From the NCBI RefSeq assembly GCF_002551245.1, contig NZ_NTGZ01000001.1, positions 113,951 to 177,950 on the forward strand: 64,000 nt of DNA, read 5' to 3'. The notes beneath the pieces were generated by a model, which was given only the letters and a program-made list of their open reading frames with translations, had not been told where the DNA came from and searched no databases. This document shows positions 50,154 to 58,291 of this stretch, piece after piece. The first letter of the stretch is position 1. Each line of letters opens with the position of its first letter. Made by a program: the position numbers and the translations under genes. Source of the stretch: Streptomyces sp. rh34 (GTDB lineage: Bacteria; Actinomycetota; Actinomycetes; Streptomycetales; Streptomycetaceae).

Positions 50154-50209
50154 TCGCCAGGGGGCGGGGCTCCGTCGCCGTCTTACGGCGATCCGGGGCG
50201 AGAGGACGC

Positions 50210-50271
50210 GACAGAACGAACGCGGCTGCGGTAACCGCCCGGGCGGTTACCGCAGCCGCGTTCGTTCTGTC
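50210..50271. terminator. 62-bp perfect loopless palindrome between convergent genes
   Basis: The 31-bp arms (50210-50240, 50241-50271) are exactly complementary with no spacer. It lies between the terD stop and the DUF5324 stop, the position of a bidirectional terminator, and could extrude as a cruciform. Confidence 0.8.
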
Positions 50272-50306
50272 AGGGGGTGCGCACGGGGCGCCCCGTGCCG
50301 GCCCGG

Positions 50307-51026
50307 TCAGGGCCGGTCGTCGAGCCCGGGGGTGCCCCCCTCGCCCGACTCGGCCTCGGCCTGCTTGGCCTGGACCTCCGGGTCGAGGTCGGCCCGGTCG
50401 CTGCCGTCGACCGAGCTGAGCGGCGCACGCTCGTCGCCCACCTCGGTGGCGACGGGCGGCTCGACCAGCCAGTCCGGGTTGGCCTGCTTGTCCCACCAGC
50501 GCCAGGCGGCGTAGGCGCCGCCGGCCAGGACGCCCAGCACCAGGAACCCCTTCGCGGCCCGGCCCGCCTTGGCCCGCCGCTGGTGCTTCCTGGCCAGCTT
50601 CTGGATCTCCTTGGCCGTCACCTGGGTGCGCAGCGCCGCCAGGGCGGCCGCGCTGCGGGCGGAAGCCTGCTCGGCGACGGGCAGGGCCACCGACCGGGCG
50701 TGTTCGACGCGGGGGGCGGTGTAGTCGGCGGCGCTCCGTGCGGCCCTGCGGGTGGAGGCCTTGGCGCGATGCGCGGCCTCGTCGACCTTGGGTGGCACGT
50801 GCGTACGGGCCTGTTCGAGGCGCGGTGCGAGATGGGACGCGTACTGGACACGGGCCTGCTGGGCCGCCTTCGTCACCTTGGGCGCGAGCCGTACGCGCGC
50901 CTCGTGCGCGTAGTGGGCCGCCTGCTCCTTGGCCGTGTCGGCGTAGGGCGCCACCACTTCCGCGGCGTGCTGCGCGCTGTCCTTCGCCGAGTCGGTTGCG
51001 GCGCGCACGCTGTCGATGCGGGTCAC
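50307..51026 (-). CDS. DUF5324 family membrane-associated protein
   Basis: The 239-residue protein is largely long amphipathic helix, with Ala/Lys/Glu repeats (SVRAATDSAKDSAQHAAEVV, KEQAAHYAHEARVRLAPKVT) resembling apolipoprotein or LEA-type coils, then one membrane helix (AKGFLVLGVLAGGAYAAWRW) and an acidic tail. I recall this as Streptomyces family DUF5324; the function is unknown. The GTG at 51026 follows GGAGGAGGA, which decides it against the longer frame to 51230. Confidence 0.85.
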   Translation of the reverse strand: MTRIDSVRAATDSAKDSAQHAAEVVAPYADTAKEQAAHYAHEARVRLAPKVTKAAQQARVQYASHLAPRLEQARTHVPPKVDEAAHRAKASTRRAARSAADYTAPRVEHARSVALPVAEQASARSAAALAALRTQVTAKEIQKLARKHQRRAKAGRAAKGFLVLGVLAGGAYAAWRWWDKQANPDWLVEPPVATEVGDERAPLSSVDGSDRADLDPEVQAKQAEAESGEGGTPGLDDRP

Positions 51027-51307
51027 GAGATCCTCCTCCTTGGTGGCGGGTAGGTACTCCGCCTGTCCGCCCAGTTCGAAATCATGCCTGTTGCGTCCAA
51101 GCCCGGCATGCGGGACGGGCATCCGGGTCATGATCGCCGTGTGCGGCCGAAACGGTTCATGTGAAGTGTGCCGACGACAATGCCACGGTTCGGTGGTGAA
51201 CGCGCCGTTTCGTCCGGCATCCGGCCGCACATTTCCCGGTCCGTGGGAGGATCGGCGGACGTCAGCGAAGGATGTGACGTCAGGTGAAGGACGAAGGAAG
51301 GCAGACC

Positions 51308-51835
51308 GTGGCCGAGCAGCTTTACGCCACCTTGAAGACCAATCGGGGCGACATCGAGATTCGGCTTCTGCCGAACCACGCCCCCAAGACGGTCCGGAAC
51401 TTCGTCGAGCTGGCCACCGGGCAGCGCGAGTGGGTCAATCCGGAGACCGGGGAGAAAACCACGGACCGGCTGTACGACGGCACCGTCTTCCACCGTGTCA
51501 TCAGCGGTTTCATGATCCAGGGCGGCGATCCGCTGGGCAACGGCACCGGCGGCCCCGGCTACAAGTTCGCCGACGAGTTCCACCCGGAGCTGGGCTTCAC
51601 CCAGCCCTATCTGCTGGCCATGGCGAACGCGGGTCCGGGGACGAACGGCTCGCAGTTCTTCCTGACCGTGTCCCCCACCGCCTGGCTGACCGGCAAGCAC
51701 ACCATCTTCGGTGAGGTGTCCGGTGAGGCGGGCCGCGCGGTCGTCGACGCCATCGCGGCCACCCCGACCAATCCGCGCACCGACCGTCCCCTGCAGGATG
51801 TGGTGATCGAGTCCGTGGTCGTCGAGACCCGCTGA
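51308..51835 (+). CDS. Peptidyl-prolyl cis-trans isomerase, cyclophilin type
   Basis: The 175-residue cytoplasmic cyclophilin speeds proline isomerisation. It shows FVELATGQ, the active-site GTVFHRVISGFMIQGGDPLG (Arg in FHR), ANAGPGTNGSQFFLT and WLTGKHTIFGEV. The GTG at 51308 follows GAAGGAAGG; an in-frame GTG at 51284 is less likely. The gene precedes a rhomboid protease, the usual Streptomyces order. Confidence 0.96.
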   Translation: MAEQLYATLKTNRGDIEIRLLPNHAPKTVRNFVELATGQREWVNPETGEKTTDRLYDGTVFHRVISGFMIQGGDPLGNGTGGPGYKFADEFHPELGFTQPYLLAMANAGPGTNGSQFFLTVSPTAWLTGKHTIFGEVSGEAGRAVVDAIAATPTNPRTDRPLQDVVIESVVVETR

Positions 51836-52003
51836 CGATCGCTTCCCGAGGGGCCCGGCCGGAGACCTCGCCGCAGACCTCTCGCCGGACGACCCCTCGC
51901 GGGAACCAACCGCCCTGCCCGTCCGTACTGATACAGAGCGGACCAGCGGGGCGGCCCTGTTCGCGCCGCCGAGCGACGAGGACCGAGAGGCAGGCCAGGA
52001 CCG

Positions 52004-52906
52004 ATGGACCAGCAGCCGCCGGGAGACCGTGCAGCCGCGGGAAGCGGTGTGCCGACGCCGACCTGCTACCGCCACCCCGACCGCGAGACCGGCATCAGCT
52101 GTACGCGCTGCGAGCGACCCATCTGCCCCGAGTGCATGGTCAGCGCCTCGGTCGGCTTCCAGTGCCCCGACTGCGTACGCCAGGGCTCGGGCACCGGGCA
52201 CCACCCGGCCGCCGCCCGGCCGCGCACGCTGGCGGGCGGTGCGGTGGCCGCCGACCCGCGCCTGGTCACCAAGATCCTGCTCGGCGTCAATCTGGCCGTC
52301 TTCCTCCTGGTCTCCGTCCGGCCCGCGCTGGTGAACGATCTGACGCTGCTCGGGCTGGCATGGGACCCGAGCCCGCCGCCGGGATCGGTCGAAGGCGTCG
52401 CCGAGGGTCAGTGGTATCGCCTGGTGACCTCGATGTTCCTGCACCAGGAAGTGGTGCACATCGGGTTCAACATGCTCGGGCTGTGGTGGCTCGGCGGACA
52501 GCTGGAGGCCGCGCTCGGCCGCTCCCGCTATCTCGCGCTCTATCTGTTGTCCGGTCTCGCGGGCAGCGCCCTGACCTATCTGATCGCCGCGCCCAACCAG
52601 GGTTCGCTCGGGGCGTCCGGTGCGGTCTACGGCCTGTTCGGCGCCACCGCCGTTCTGATGCGCCGGATGAACTACGACATGCGGCCGGTGTTGGTGCTGC
52701 TGGCGATCAACATGGTCTTCACCTTCACCTGGGGCGGCATCGCCTGGGAGGCGCACGTCGGCGGTCTGATCGCGGGCGTCGCCATCGCCGTCGCCATGGT
52801 CCACGCCCCGCGCGAGCGGCGTACGGCCGTGCAGATCGGCACCTGTGCGCTTGTCCTGCTGGCGACGGTCGTGATGATCGTCGCCCGCACGATGTCCCTC
52901 ACCTGA
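52004..52906 (+). CDS. Rhomboid intramembrane serine protease with N-terminal zinc finger
   Basis: The 300-residue membrane protease has Ser205 in LGASGAVYGLFG and His251 in WEAHVGGLIAG, the rhomboid dyad, plus the HQEVVHIGFNMLGLWWLGGQ segment with the HxxxN element. About 85 N-terminal residues carry CYRHPDRETGISCTRCERPI and CPECM...CPDC, a B-box-like zinc-binding pattern common in actinobacterial rhomboids. Substrates are unknown. Confidence 0.94.
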   Translation: MDQQPPGDRAAAGSGVPTPTCYRHPDRETGISCTRCERPICPECMVSASVGFQCPDCVRQGSGTGHHPAAARPRTLAGGAVAADPRLVTKILLGVNLAVFLLVSVRPALVNDLTLLGLAWDPSPPPGSVEGVAEGQWYRLVTSMFLHQEVVHIGFNMLGLWWLGGQLEAALGRSRYLALYLLSGLAGSALTYLIAAPNQGSLGASGAVYGLFGATAVLMRRMNYDMRPVLVLLAINMVFTFTWGGIAWEAHVGGLIAGVAIAVAMVHAPRERRTAVQIGTCALVLLATVVMIVARTMSLT

Positions 52907-52942
52907 GCGGAATGGGGCCCTCCACCCCCAGGTGGACCAAAG

Positions 52943-53145
52943 TTGTCCACAGTGTGCGGAGAATCTTGTGCATGGCAAGAGGAACAGTCGTTCCCCTCGT
53001 CGCTGAGCTGGGTCTTTCCGCCCGGACAACGGGGTGCAGCCCCCCTCGACGAGGGAGGCTGCAGTCACACCGGCGTCAACACGAGTGGAGGTTATCCACA
53101 GATCGTCTGACCTTTTCCCCCGACTGTGGATAACTCTGTGGGTAA
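52943..53145. promoter_or_regulatory. Satellite DnaA-box cluster outside oriC
   Basis: Three perfect boxes lie here: TTGTCCACA (52943-52951, +), TTATCCACA (53092-53100, +) and TTATCCACA on the minus strand (53125-53133). TTACCCACA follows on the minus strand (53137-53145). It fills the rhomboid-crgA gap, about 27 kb from oriC. Published S. coelicolor work describes high-affinity DnaA-box clusters near oriC that titrate DnaA. Confidence 0.8.
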
Positions 53146-53176
53146 CTCAGGGCAAGGCTTGTGCGGAGGTGGTCCG

Positions 53177-53431
53177 TCACTTCCACTGCGTCGACACGGC
53201 GAAACCGCCGGCGATGAAGCCGAAGCCGACCACGATGTTCCAGTTGCCCAGGGCATCGACCGGCAGGTCGCCTTCGGTCACGTAGAACACCACGATCCAG
53301 GCCAGCCCGATGAGGAACAGGGCCAGCATCACCGGAGCGACCCAACTGCGGTTGGTCAGCTTGATGGTCGTTGCCTGCTTCGCCGGGGGCGGCGTGAAGT
53401 CGGCCTTCTTGCGGATACGTGACTTCGGCAC
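53177..53431 (-). CDS. crgA: Cell division protein CrgA
   Basis: The 84-residue membrane protein has a basic N-terminus ([20 protein letters not shown]) and two helices ([20 protein letters not shown] and [15 protein letters not shown]), the exact CrgA architecture. In Streptomyces CrgA delays FtsZ-ring formation in aerial hyphae; in mycobacteria it joins the divisome. The GTG follows GGAGAG. It is divergent from DUF881, and the DnaA-box cluster lies at its 3' side. Confidence 0.97.
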   Translation of the reverse strand: MPKSRIRKKADFTPPPAKQATTIKLTNRSWVAPVMLALFLIGLAWIVVFYVTEGDLPVDALGNWNIVVGFGFIAGGFAVSTQWK

Positions 53432-53573
53432 GAGGGACTCTCCTGTCGATGCGCTGCGTGACCGCGCAGGGATCTGTGGCGGGCGCCGGGGGCGGGGTGC
53501 CAGGGGGCATGCTGCCTCCCCCGAGCGTCCGTTAGCGTAGTGCTTCTCTGGCGCCTGATGAGATAAGGGTACG

Positions 53574-54341
53574 TTGAGCAATTCTGCGGACTCCCCAGAA
53601 GGCCCGGTCCGGCGCACCTCCGCGTGGGCGGTCCGGGGGCTCACCGCTGCTGTTTTCGCCCTGGCCGGACTGATCTTCGTCACCAGCGCCAACACCGCCA
53701 AGGGCACCAACCTGCGCAGCGACTCCTCCCTGCTGAAGCTCTCCGACCTGATCAGGGAGCGCAGCGAGAAGAACGGCGAGCTGAACGATTCGGTCGCCGG
53801 CGCCCGCGCGGACATCGACGCCCTCGCCCAGCGGGACGACGGCTCCACCAAGGCCGAGGACGCCCGGCTGAAGGCGCTGGAGAAGGCGGCCGGCACCACG
53901 AAGATCACCGGCGACTCCGTCAGCGTGACCCTCGACGACGCGCCCCCCGACGCCACCGCCAACCCCGGTTACCCCGAACCCCAGCCCAACGACCTGGTCA
54001 TCCACCAGCAGGACCTGCAGGCGGTGGTGAACGCGCTGTGGCAGGGCGGGGCGCGCGGGATCCAGGTGATGGACCAGCGGCTGATCTCCACCAGCGCGGT
54101 CCGCTGCGTGGGCAACACGCTGATCCTCCAGGGCCGCGTCTACTCGCCGCCGTACAAGGTCACCGCGGTCGGGGACCCGGGCAAGCTCAAGCGGGCGCTC
54201 AACGACTCCACCGCGATCCAGAACTACCTGCTGTACGTGAAGGCGTACGGGCTGGGCTGGAAAGTCGACGAGAACGAGGCGGTGACTCTTCCCGGGTACT
54301 CGGGCACAGTGGATCTCCATTACGCACAGCCTGTGGAGTGA
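53574..54341 (+). CDS. DUF881 membrane protein
   Basis: The 255-residue protein has an N-terminal anchor ([20 protein letters not shown]), a short coiled coil ([20 protein letters not shown]) and the DUF881 domain ([60 protein letters not shown]). It is the counterpart of mycobacterial Rv0012 next to crgA. The function is unknown, probably envelope-related. The TTG start (53574) follows AAGGGT. The class E sortase follows at 30 bp. Confidence 0.93.
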   Translation: MSNSADSPEGPVRRTSAWAVRGLTAAVFALAGLIFVTSANTAKGTNLRSDSSLLKLSDLIRERSEKNGELNDSVAGARADIDALAQRDDGSTKAEDARLKALEKAAGTTKITGDSVSVTLDDAPPDATANPGYPEPQPNDLVIHQQDLQAVVNALWQGGARGIQVMDQRLISTSAVRCVGNTLILQGRVYSPPYKVTAVGDPGKLKRALNDSTAIQNYLLYVKAYGLGWKVDENEAVTLPGYSGTVDLHYAQPVE

Positions 54342-54371
54342 GCCCGAGCTGAGCCCCGGGGAGGCCGTCCG

Positions 54372-55106
54372 GTGTCGGTGCGACTCGTCGTCAGAACCTT
54401 CAGCGAACTCTGCATCACCGTGGGTGCGCTGATCATCCTTTTCGTCGTCTACTTCCTGTTCTGGACGGGTGTGAAAGCGGCCGACGCGGCCGAGGGCGAG
54501 ATCGACACCCTCCAGAGCCAGTGGGCCCGGGAGCCCGTGGCGCCGGCCCCGCCGCCCGCCTCCGCGGAGGCTTCCCCCTCAAAAGACCCGGAACGGAACC
54601 CGGAACCGAACCAGAACCCGAACGCGGTCCCGTACCGGGCCGGAAAACCCTTCGCGATGATGCACATCCCCCGCTTCGGCGCCGACTGGGAGTGGCCCGT
54701 CCTGGAGAACACCGCGGTCGGAACCCTGCGGAAGGGGCTCGGGCACTACAGCGGAACGGCCCGCCCCGGTGACACGGGCAACTTCGCGGTGGCCGGGCAC
54801 CGGCGGACGTACGGCGACCCCTTCAAGGACTTCCCGAAGCTGAGGCCCGGCGACGCGGTGGTCGTGAACGACGGCACGACCTGGTTCACGTACCGCATCG
54901 CGAAGAAGCCGTACCGGACCGTTCCCACCGACACCGCCGTCGTCGACCCGGTGCCCCGCGGCTCCGGATTCGAGGACGCCGGACGCTATCTGACGCTCAC
55001 CACCTGCGAGCCGGAATGGGGCAGCAGCCACCGGCTGATCGCCTGGGCGCATCTGGACGCCACGCGGCCGGTGAGCGACGGAAGGCCGCCGGAGCTTTCC
55101 GGCTGA
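54372..55106 (+). CDS. Class E sortase 1
   Basis: The 244-residue membrane transpeptidase attaches secreted proteins to peptidoglycan; class E enzymes recognise LAxTG in place of LPxTG and function in aerial development. It has an N-terminal anchor (LCITVGALIILFVVYFLFWT), a Glu/Pro/Asn linker, then the sortase barrel with His143 (VAGHRRTYG), Cys212 (LTLTTCEPEWGSSHR) and Arg221. It is the first of three class E sortases here. The GTG follows GGGGAGG. Confidence 0.95.
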   Translation: MSVRLVVRTFSELCITVGALIILFVVYFLFWTGVKAADAAEGEIDTLQSQWAREPVAPAPPPASAEASPSKDPERNPEPNQNPNAVPYRAGKPFAMMHIPRFGADWEWPVLENTAVGTLRKGLGHYSGTARPGDTGNFAVAGHRRTYGDPFKDFPKLRPGDAVVVNDGTTWFTYRIAKKPYRTVPTDTAVVDPVPRGSGFEDAGRYLTLTTCEPEWGSSHRLIAWAHLDATRPVSDGRPPELSG

Positions 55107-55184
55107 CCCGGGCTTTTCCCCAGCCGACCCCCTCCCCGGCCGCGGCCCTCTAGTCTGGGGCGGGTACCGAATGGAGGGGTCAGC

Positions 55185-55373
55185 ATGTACGGCTGGATCT
55201 GGCGGCATCTGCCGGGCAACGCATGGGTGCGGGGTGTCATCTCGCTCGTGCTGGTTCTGGCGGTCGTCTACGCGCTGTTCCAGTACGTGTTCCCCTGGGC
55301 GGAGCCGCTGCTTCCGTTCGGCGACGTGACCGTCGACGGCGAGAGCGCCGGTGGAGCAGGAGCCGACCAGTGA
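55185..55373 (+). CDS. Small conserved membrane protein
   Basis: The 62-residue protein has one or two hydrophobic stretches (VRGVISLVLVLAVVYALFQY) and an acidic tail. It has no recognised family. The ATG at 55185 follows GGAGGGG; the stop overlaps the TrpG-like start (GTGA). Coupling to a glutaminase between two sortases is conserved in Streptomyces as I recall. The function is unknown. Confidence 0.8.
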   Translation: MYGWIWRHLPGNAWVRGVISLVLVLAVVYALFQYVFPWAEPLLPFGDVTVDGESAGGAGADQ

Positions 55374-56008
55374 GCGCACGCATTCTCGTCGTGGACAACT
55401 ACGACAGCTTCGTCTTCAACCTCGTCCAGTACCTCTACCAGCTCGGGGCCGAGTGCGAGGTGCTGCGCAACGACGAGGTGACCACCGCCCACGCGCAGGA
55501 CGGCTTCGACGGCGTCCTGCTCTCGCCGGGTCCCGGCACGCCCGAGCAGGCCGGCGTATGCGTCGAGATGGTGCGACACTGCGCGGACACCGGCGTCCCG
55601 GTCTTCGGCGTCTGCCTGGGGATGCAGTCGATGGCCGTCGCGTACGGCGGTGTCGTCGACCGGGCCCCCGAGCTGCTGCACGGCAAGACCTCCCCCGTGG
55701 CCCACGAGGGCCAGGGGGTCTTCGCCGGACTGCCGTCCCCCTTCACCGCGACGCGCTACCACTCGCTCGCCGCCGAACCGGGCGCGCTGCCCCCGGAGCT
55801 GGAGGTCACCGCCCGCACGGCGGACGGCATCATCATGGGGCTGCGCCACCGCGACCGGGCGGTGGAGGGCGTGCAGTTCCACCCCGAGTCGGTGCTCACC
55901 GAGTACGGACACCTGATGCTCGCCAACTGGCTGGAACAGTGCGGGGACCAGGGGGCCGTCGCGCGGTCGGCGGGGCTCGCGCCGGTGGTGGGCAAGGCCG
56001 TCGCGTGA
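55370..56008 (+). CDS. Class I glutamine amidotransferase, TrpG/PabA type
   Basis: The 212-residue glutaminase has the complete triad Cys82 (FGVCLGMQ), His171 and Glu173 (QFHPESVLTEYG), with ILVVDNYDSFVFNLVQYL and LSPGPGTPEQ at the N-terminus, the TrpG/PabA signature. It supplies ammonia to a chorismate-using partner for anthranilate or 4-amino-4-deoxychorismate. No TrpE/PabB subunit is encoded in the window. The mycobacterial counterpart Rv0013 also stands beside pknB. It overlaps both neighbours by 4 bp. Confidence 0.94.
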   Translation: MSARILVVDNYDSFVFNLVQYLYQLGAECEVLRNDEVTTAHAQDGFDGVLLSPGPGTPEQAGVCVEMVRHCADTGVPVFGVCLGMQSMAVAYGGVVDRAPELLHGKTSPVAHEGQGVFAGLPSPFTATRYHSLAAEPGALPPELEVTARTADGIIMGLRHRDRAVEGVQFHPESVLTEYGHLMLANWLEQCGDQGAVARSAGLAPVVGKAVA

Positions 56009-57429
56009 CCGCAGGCCACCCCGGACACGGTGCCGGACCGGAGGGCCCTTACGCGCAAGGGGCGTACGGGGCCGACGGCGCGTTCGTGGCGGCGGTGGAC
56101 GGCCTCGCGGACCCGCTCAACGATCCGCTGCCCGGCGGGCGAACCTCGCCGTGGTTCCGGGCGGGCACCATCCCGGGCGGACCGGGAGCGGACGGACCCG
56201 GGCCCGGACCCGGTACGGGCCCGGCGCCCGGACCGGGCCCCGGAGCGCCGGAGTACGGGCCTGGGCCCGTGCTCGGACACGTACCGGAGCCCGTGCTCGG
56301 ACACGTACCCACGGCGGCGCCGCCGCACGAGGCCGGTTACGCGCCCCACCACGGGCCTCAGCAGCCCCAGGGAGCCCCGAACGAGTGGTACGACCCCGCC
56401 GGGTACCAACGCGACTGGTACGGGCCCCAGGAGCCGTCTGCGAGCAGAGCTCCGGCCGAGGAACGGGCCCCGGCCCCGGACCTCCCCGCCGAACCGCGCA
56501 CCGAAGTCATCGCCGCCGCCGTCGGGGGGCCCGCCGAGCCCCGCACCGAAGTCATCAGCCGCATCCCGGCCGAGCCCGAGCCCGACCCTGATGCCCGCCC
56601 CGGACCCCCTCCCTCCGGCGGGCGGGCCGAGCGGCGGCGGGCGGCCAAGGGGCGCGGCCGGCGGCGCCCGGAACCGGTCGCGGAGCAGGCCGCCCCGGCC
56701 GCCCCGGCCGCTCCGATGTCCCGGGTGGAGGCCCGGCGCGCGGCGAAGGCGGCGAAGGACAGTCCGGCGGTCGTCGCCAGCCGGGTGGTCGGCGAGGTGT
56801 TCATCTCGCTGGGCGTCCTGATGCTGCTGTTCGTCACCTACCAGCTCTGGTGGACCAACATCCGGGCCGAGCAGATCGCCGGCAAGGAGACCAACCGGAT
56901 CCAGGACGAGTGGGCCAACGGCGACCGGAAACCCGGGGAGTTCGAGCCCGGTCAGGGCTTCGCCATCATGCACATCCCCAAGCTGGACGTGGTCGCCCCG
57001 ATCGCCGAGGGCATCGACAAGGAGAAGGTGCTCGACCGGGGGATGATCGGCCATTACGGGGAGGGCAGGCTCAAGACGGCGATGCCCTCCGACAAGCAGG
57101 GCAACTTCTCCGTGGCCGGTCACCGCAACACCCACGGCGAACCGTTCCGCTACATCAACAAGCTCAACCCCGGCGACCCGATCGTGGTCGAGACGCAGGA
57201 CGCGTACTACACGTACGAGATGGCCGGCATCCTTCCGCAGACCTCGCCGTCCAACATCTCGGTGATCGCGCCGGTACCGGCGGGCTCCGGGTTCAAGGGG
57301 CCGGGCCGGTACCTCACGCTGACGACCTGCACCCCGGAATTCACGAGTACCTACCGGATGATCGTCTGGGGCAAGATGGTCGACGAACGGCCGCGCAGCC
57401 AGGGAAAGCCCGACGCGCTCGTCGGCTGA
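56005..57429 (+). CDS. Class E sortase 2 with long disordered N-terminus
   Basis: The 474-residue protein is nearly twice the usual length. The first 265 or so residues are cytoplasmic Pro/Gly/Glu/Arg-rich sequence with short tandem repeats (PVLGHVPE/PVLGHVPT and AEPRTEVIAA/AEPRTEVISR). Then come the anchor (EVFISLGVLMLLFVTYQLWW) and sortase domain with His373 (VAGHRNTHG), Cys442 (LTTCTPEFTSTYR) and Arg451. The GTG overlaps the TrpG stop by 4 bp. The N-terminus resembles that of MurJ and DUF3566 here in composition. The chain may interact with cytoplasmic partners (inference). Confidence 0.92.
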   Translation: MTAGHPGHGAGPEGPYAQGAYGADGAFVAAVDGLADPLNDPLPGGRTSPWFRAGTIPGGPGADGPGPGPGTGPAPGPGPGAPEYGPGPVLGHVPEPVLGHVPTAAPPHEAGYAPHHGPQQPQGAPNEWYDPAGYQRDWYGPQEPSASRAPAEERAPAPDLPAEPRTEVIAAAVGGPAEPRTEVISRIPAEPEPDPDARPGPPPSGGRAERRRAAKGRGRRRPEPVAEQAAPAAPAAPMSRVEARRAAKAAKDSPAVVASRVVGEVFISLGVLMLLFVTYQLWWTNIRAEQIAGKETNRIQDEWANGDRKPGEFEPGQGFAIMHIPKLDVVAPIAEGIDKEKVLDRGMIGHYGEGRLKTAMPSDKQGNFSVAGHRNTHGEPFRYINKLNPGDPIVVETQDAYYTYEMAGILPQTSPSNISVIAPVPAGSGFKGPGRYLTLTTCTPEFTSTYRMIVWGKMVDERPRSQGKPDALVG

Positions 57430-57454
57430 ACATCCTCACGACAGGGACGGTGCG

Positions 57455-58189
57455 GTGGCAGCGAGGACCGAGCACGACGAGCGGGCCGACACGTCCACCT
57501 CCCCGCCCCCGGCCCGCCGGCGAGGCCGCCACCCCGTCGCGACGGCCATCAGCCTCTTCGGCGAACTGCTGATCACCGCGGGCCTGGTGCTCGCGCTGTT
57601 CGTCGCGTACTCCCTGTGGTGGACCAACGTGCTCGCCGACCGCGAGGCCGACAAGCAGGGCGACACGGTCCGCAGCAGGTGGGCGGGCGGACCGGGCGCC
57701 CTGGACACCAAGGACGGCATCGGCTTCCTGCACGTGCCCGCCATGAAGAACGGCGAGGTGCTGGTCAAGAAGGGCACCGACCCCGAGACCCTCAACAACG
57801 GCATCGCGGGCTACTACACGGACCCGGTCGAGTCGGGCCTCCCCTGGGACGACGAGGGCAACTTCACGCTGGCCGCGCACCGCGACGGGCACGGCGCGAA
57901 GTTCCACAACATCCACAAGCTGAAGAACGGTGATCCGGTCGTCTTCGAGACCAAGGACACCTGGTACGTCTACAAGGTCTACAAGACGCTCCCCGAGACG
58001 TCGAAGTTCAACGTCGACGTGATCCAGCCGGTCCCGGAGGAGTCGGGCGTCGAGGAGCCGGGCCGCTACATCACGTTGACGACCTGCACCCCGGTCTACA
58101 CCTCGAAGTACCGGTACATCGTGTGGGGCGAGCTGGAGCGTACGGAGAAGGTCGACAAGGACCGCACGAAGCCGGTCGAACTGCGCTGA
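57455..58189 (+). CDS. Class E sortase 3
   Basis: The 244-residue sortase has an N-terminal anchor (SLFGELLITAGLVLALFVAY) and the dyad His142 (AAHRDGHGAKFHNIH) and Cys211 (LTTCTPVYTSKYR) with Arg220. The motif AAHRDGHG differs from the VAGHR of the two preceding sortases. It is closely related to sortase 2 in the second half (LTTCTP), suggesting tandem duplication. It is the last gene before a convergent terminator. Confidence 0.94.
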   Translation: MAARTEHDERADTSTSPPPARRRGRHPVATAISLFGELLITAGLVLALFVAYSLWWTNVLADREADKQGDTVRSRWAGGPGALDTKDGIGFLHVPAMKNGEVLVKKGTDPETLNNGIAGYYTDPVESGLPWDDEGNFTLAAHRDGHGAKFHNIHKLKNGDPVVFETKDTWYVYKVYKTLPETSKFNVDVIQPVPEESGVEEPGRYITLTTCTPVYTSKYRYIVWGELERTEKVDKDRTKPVELR

Positions 58190-58223
58190 GCCGCCGCGGG
58201 ACAGCCGCTCGCGCTCGGCCGCA

Positions 58224-58272
58224 CACGGGAAGGGCCCCGGTCACCATCATGGTGACCGGGGCCCTTCCCGTG
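58224..58272. terminator. Bidirectional terminator, sortase 3 / pknB
   Basis: Two perfect 24-bp arms (58224-58247, 58249-58272) around a single base lie between convergent stops. Confidence 0.88.
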
Positions 58273-58291
58273 CCGGGCGGGGTGCGGTGGC

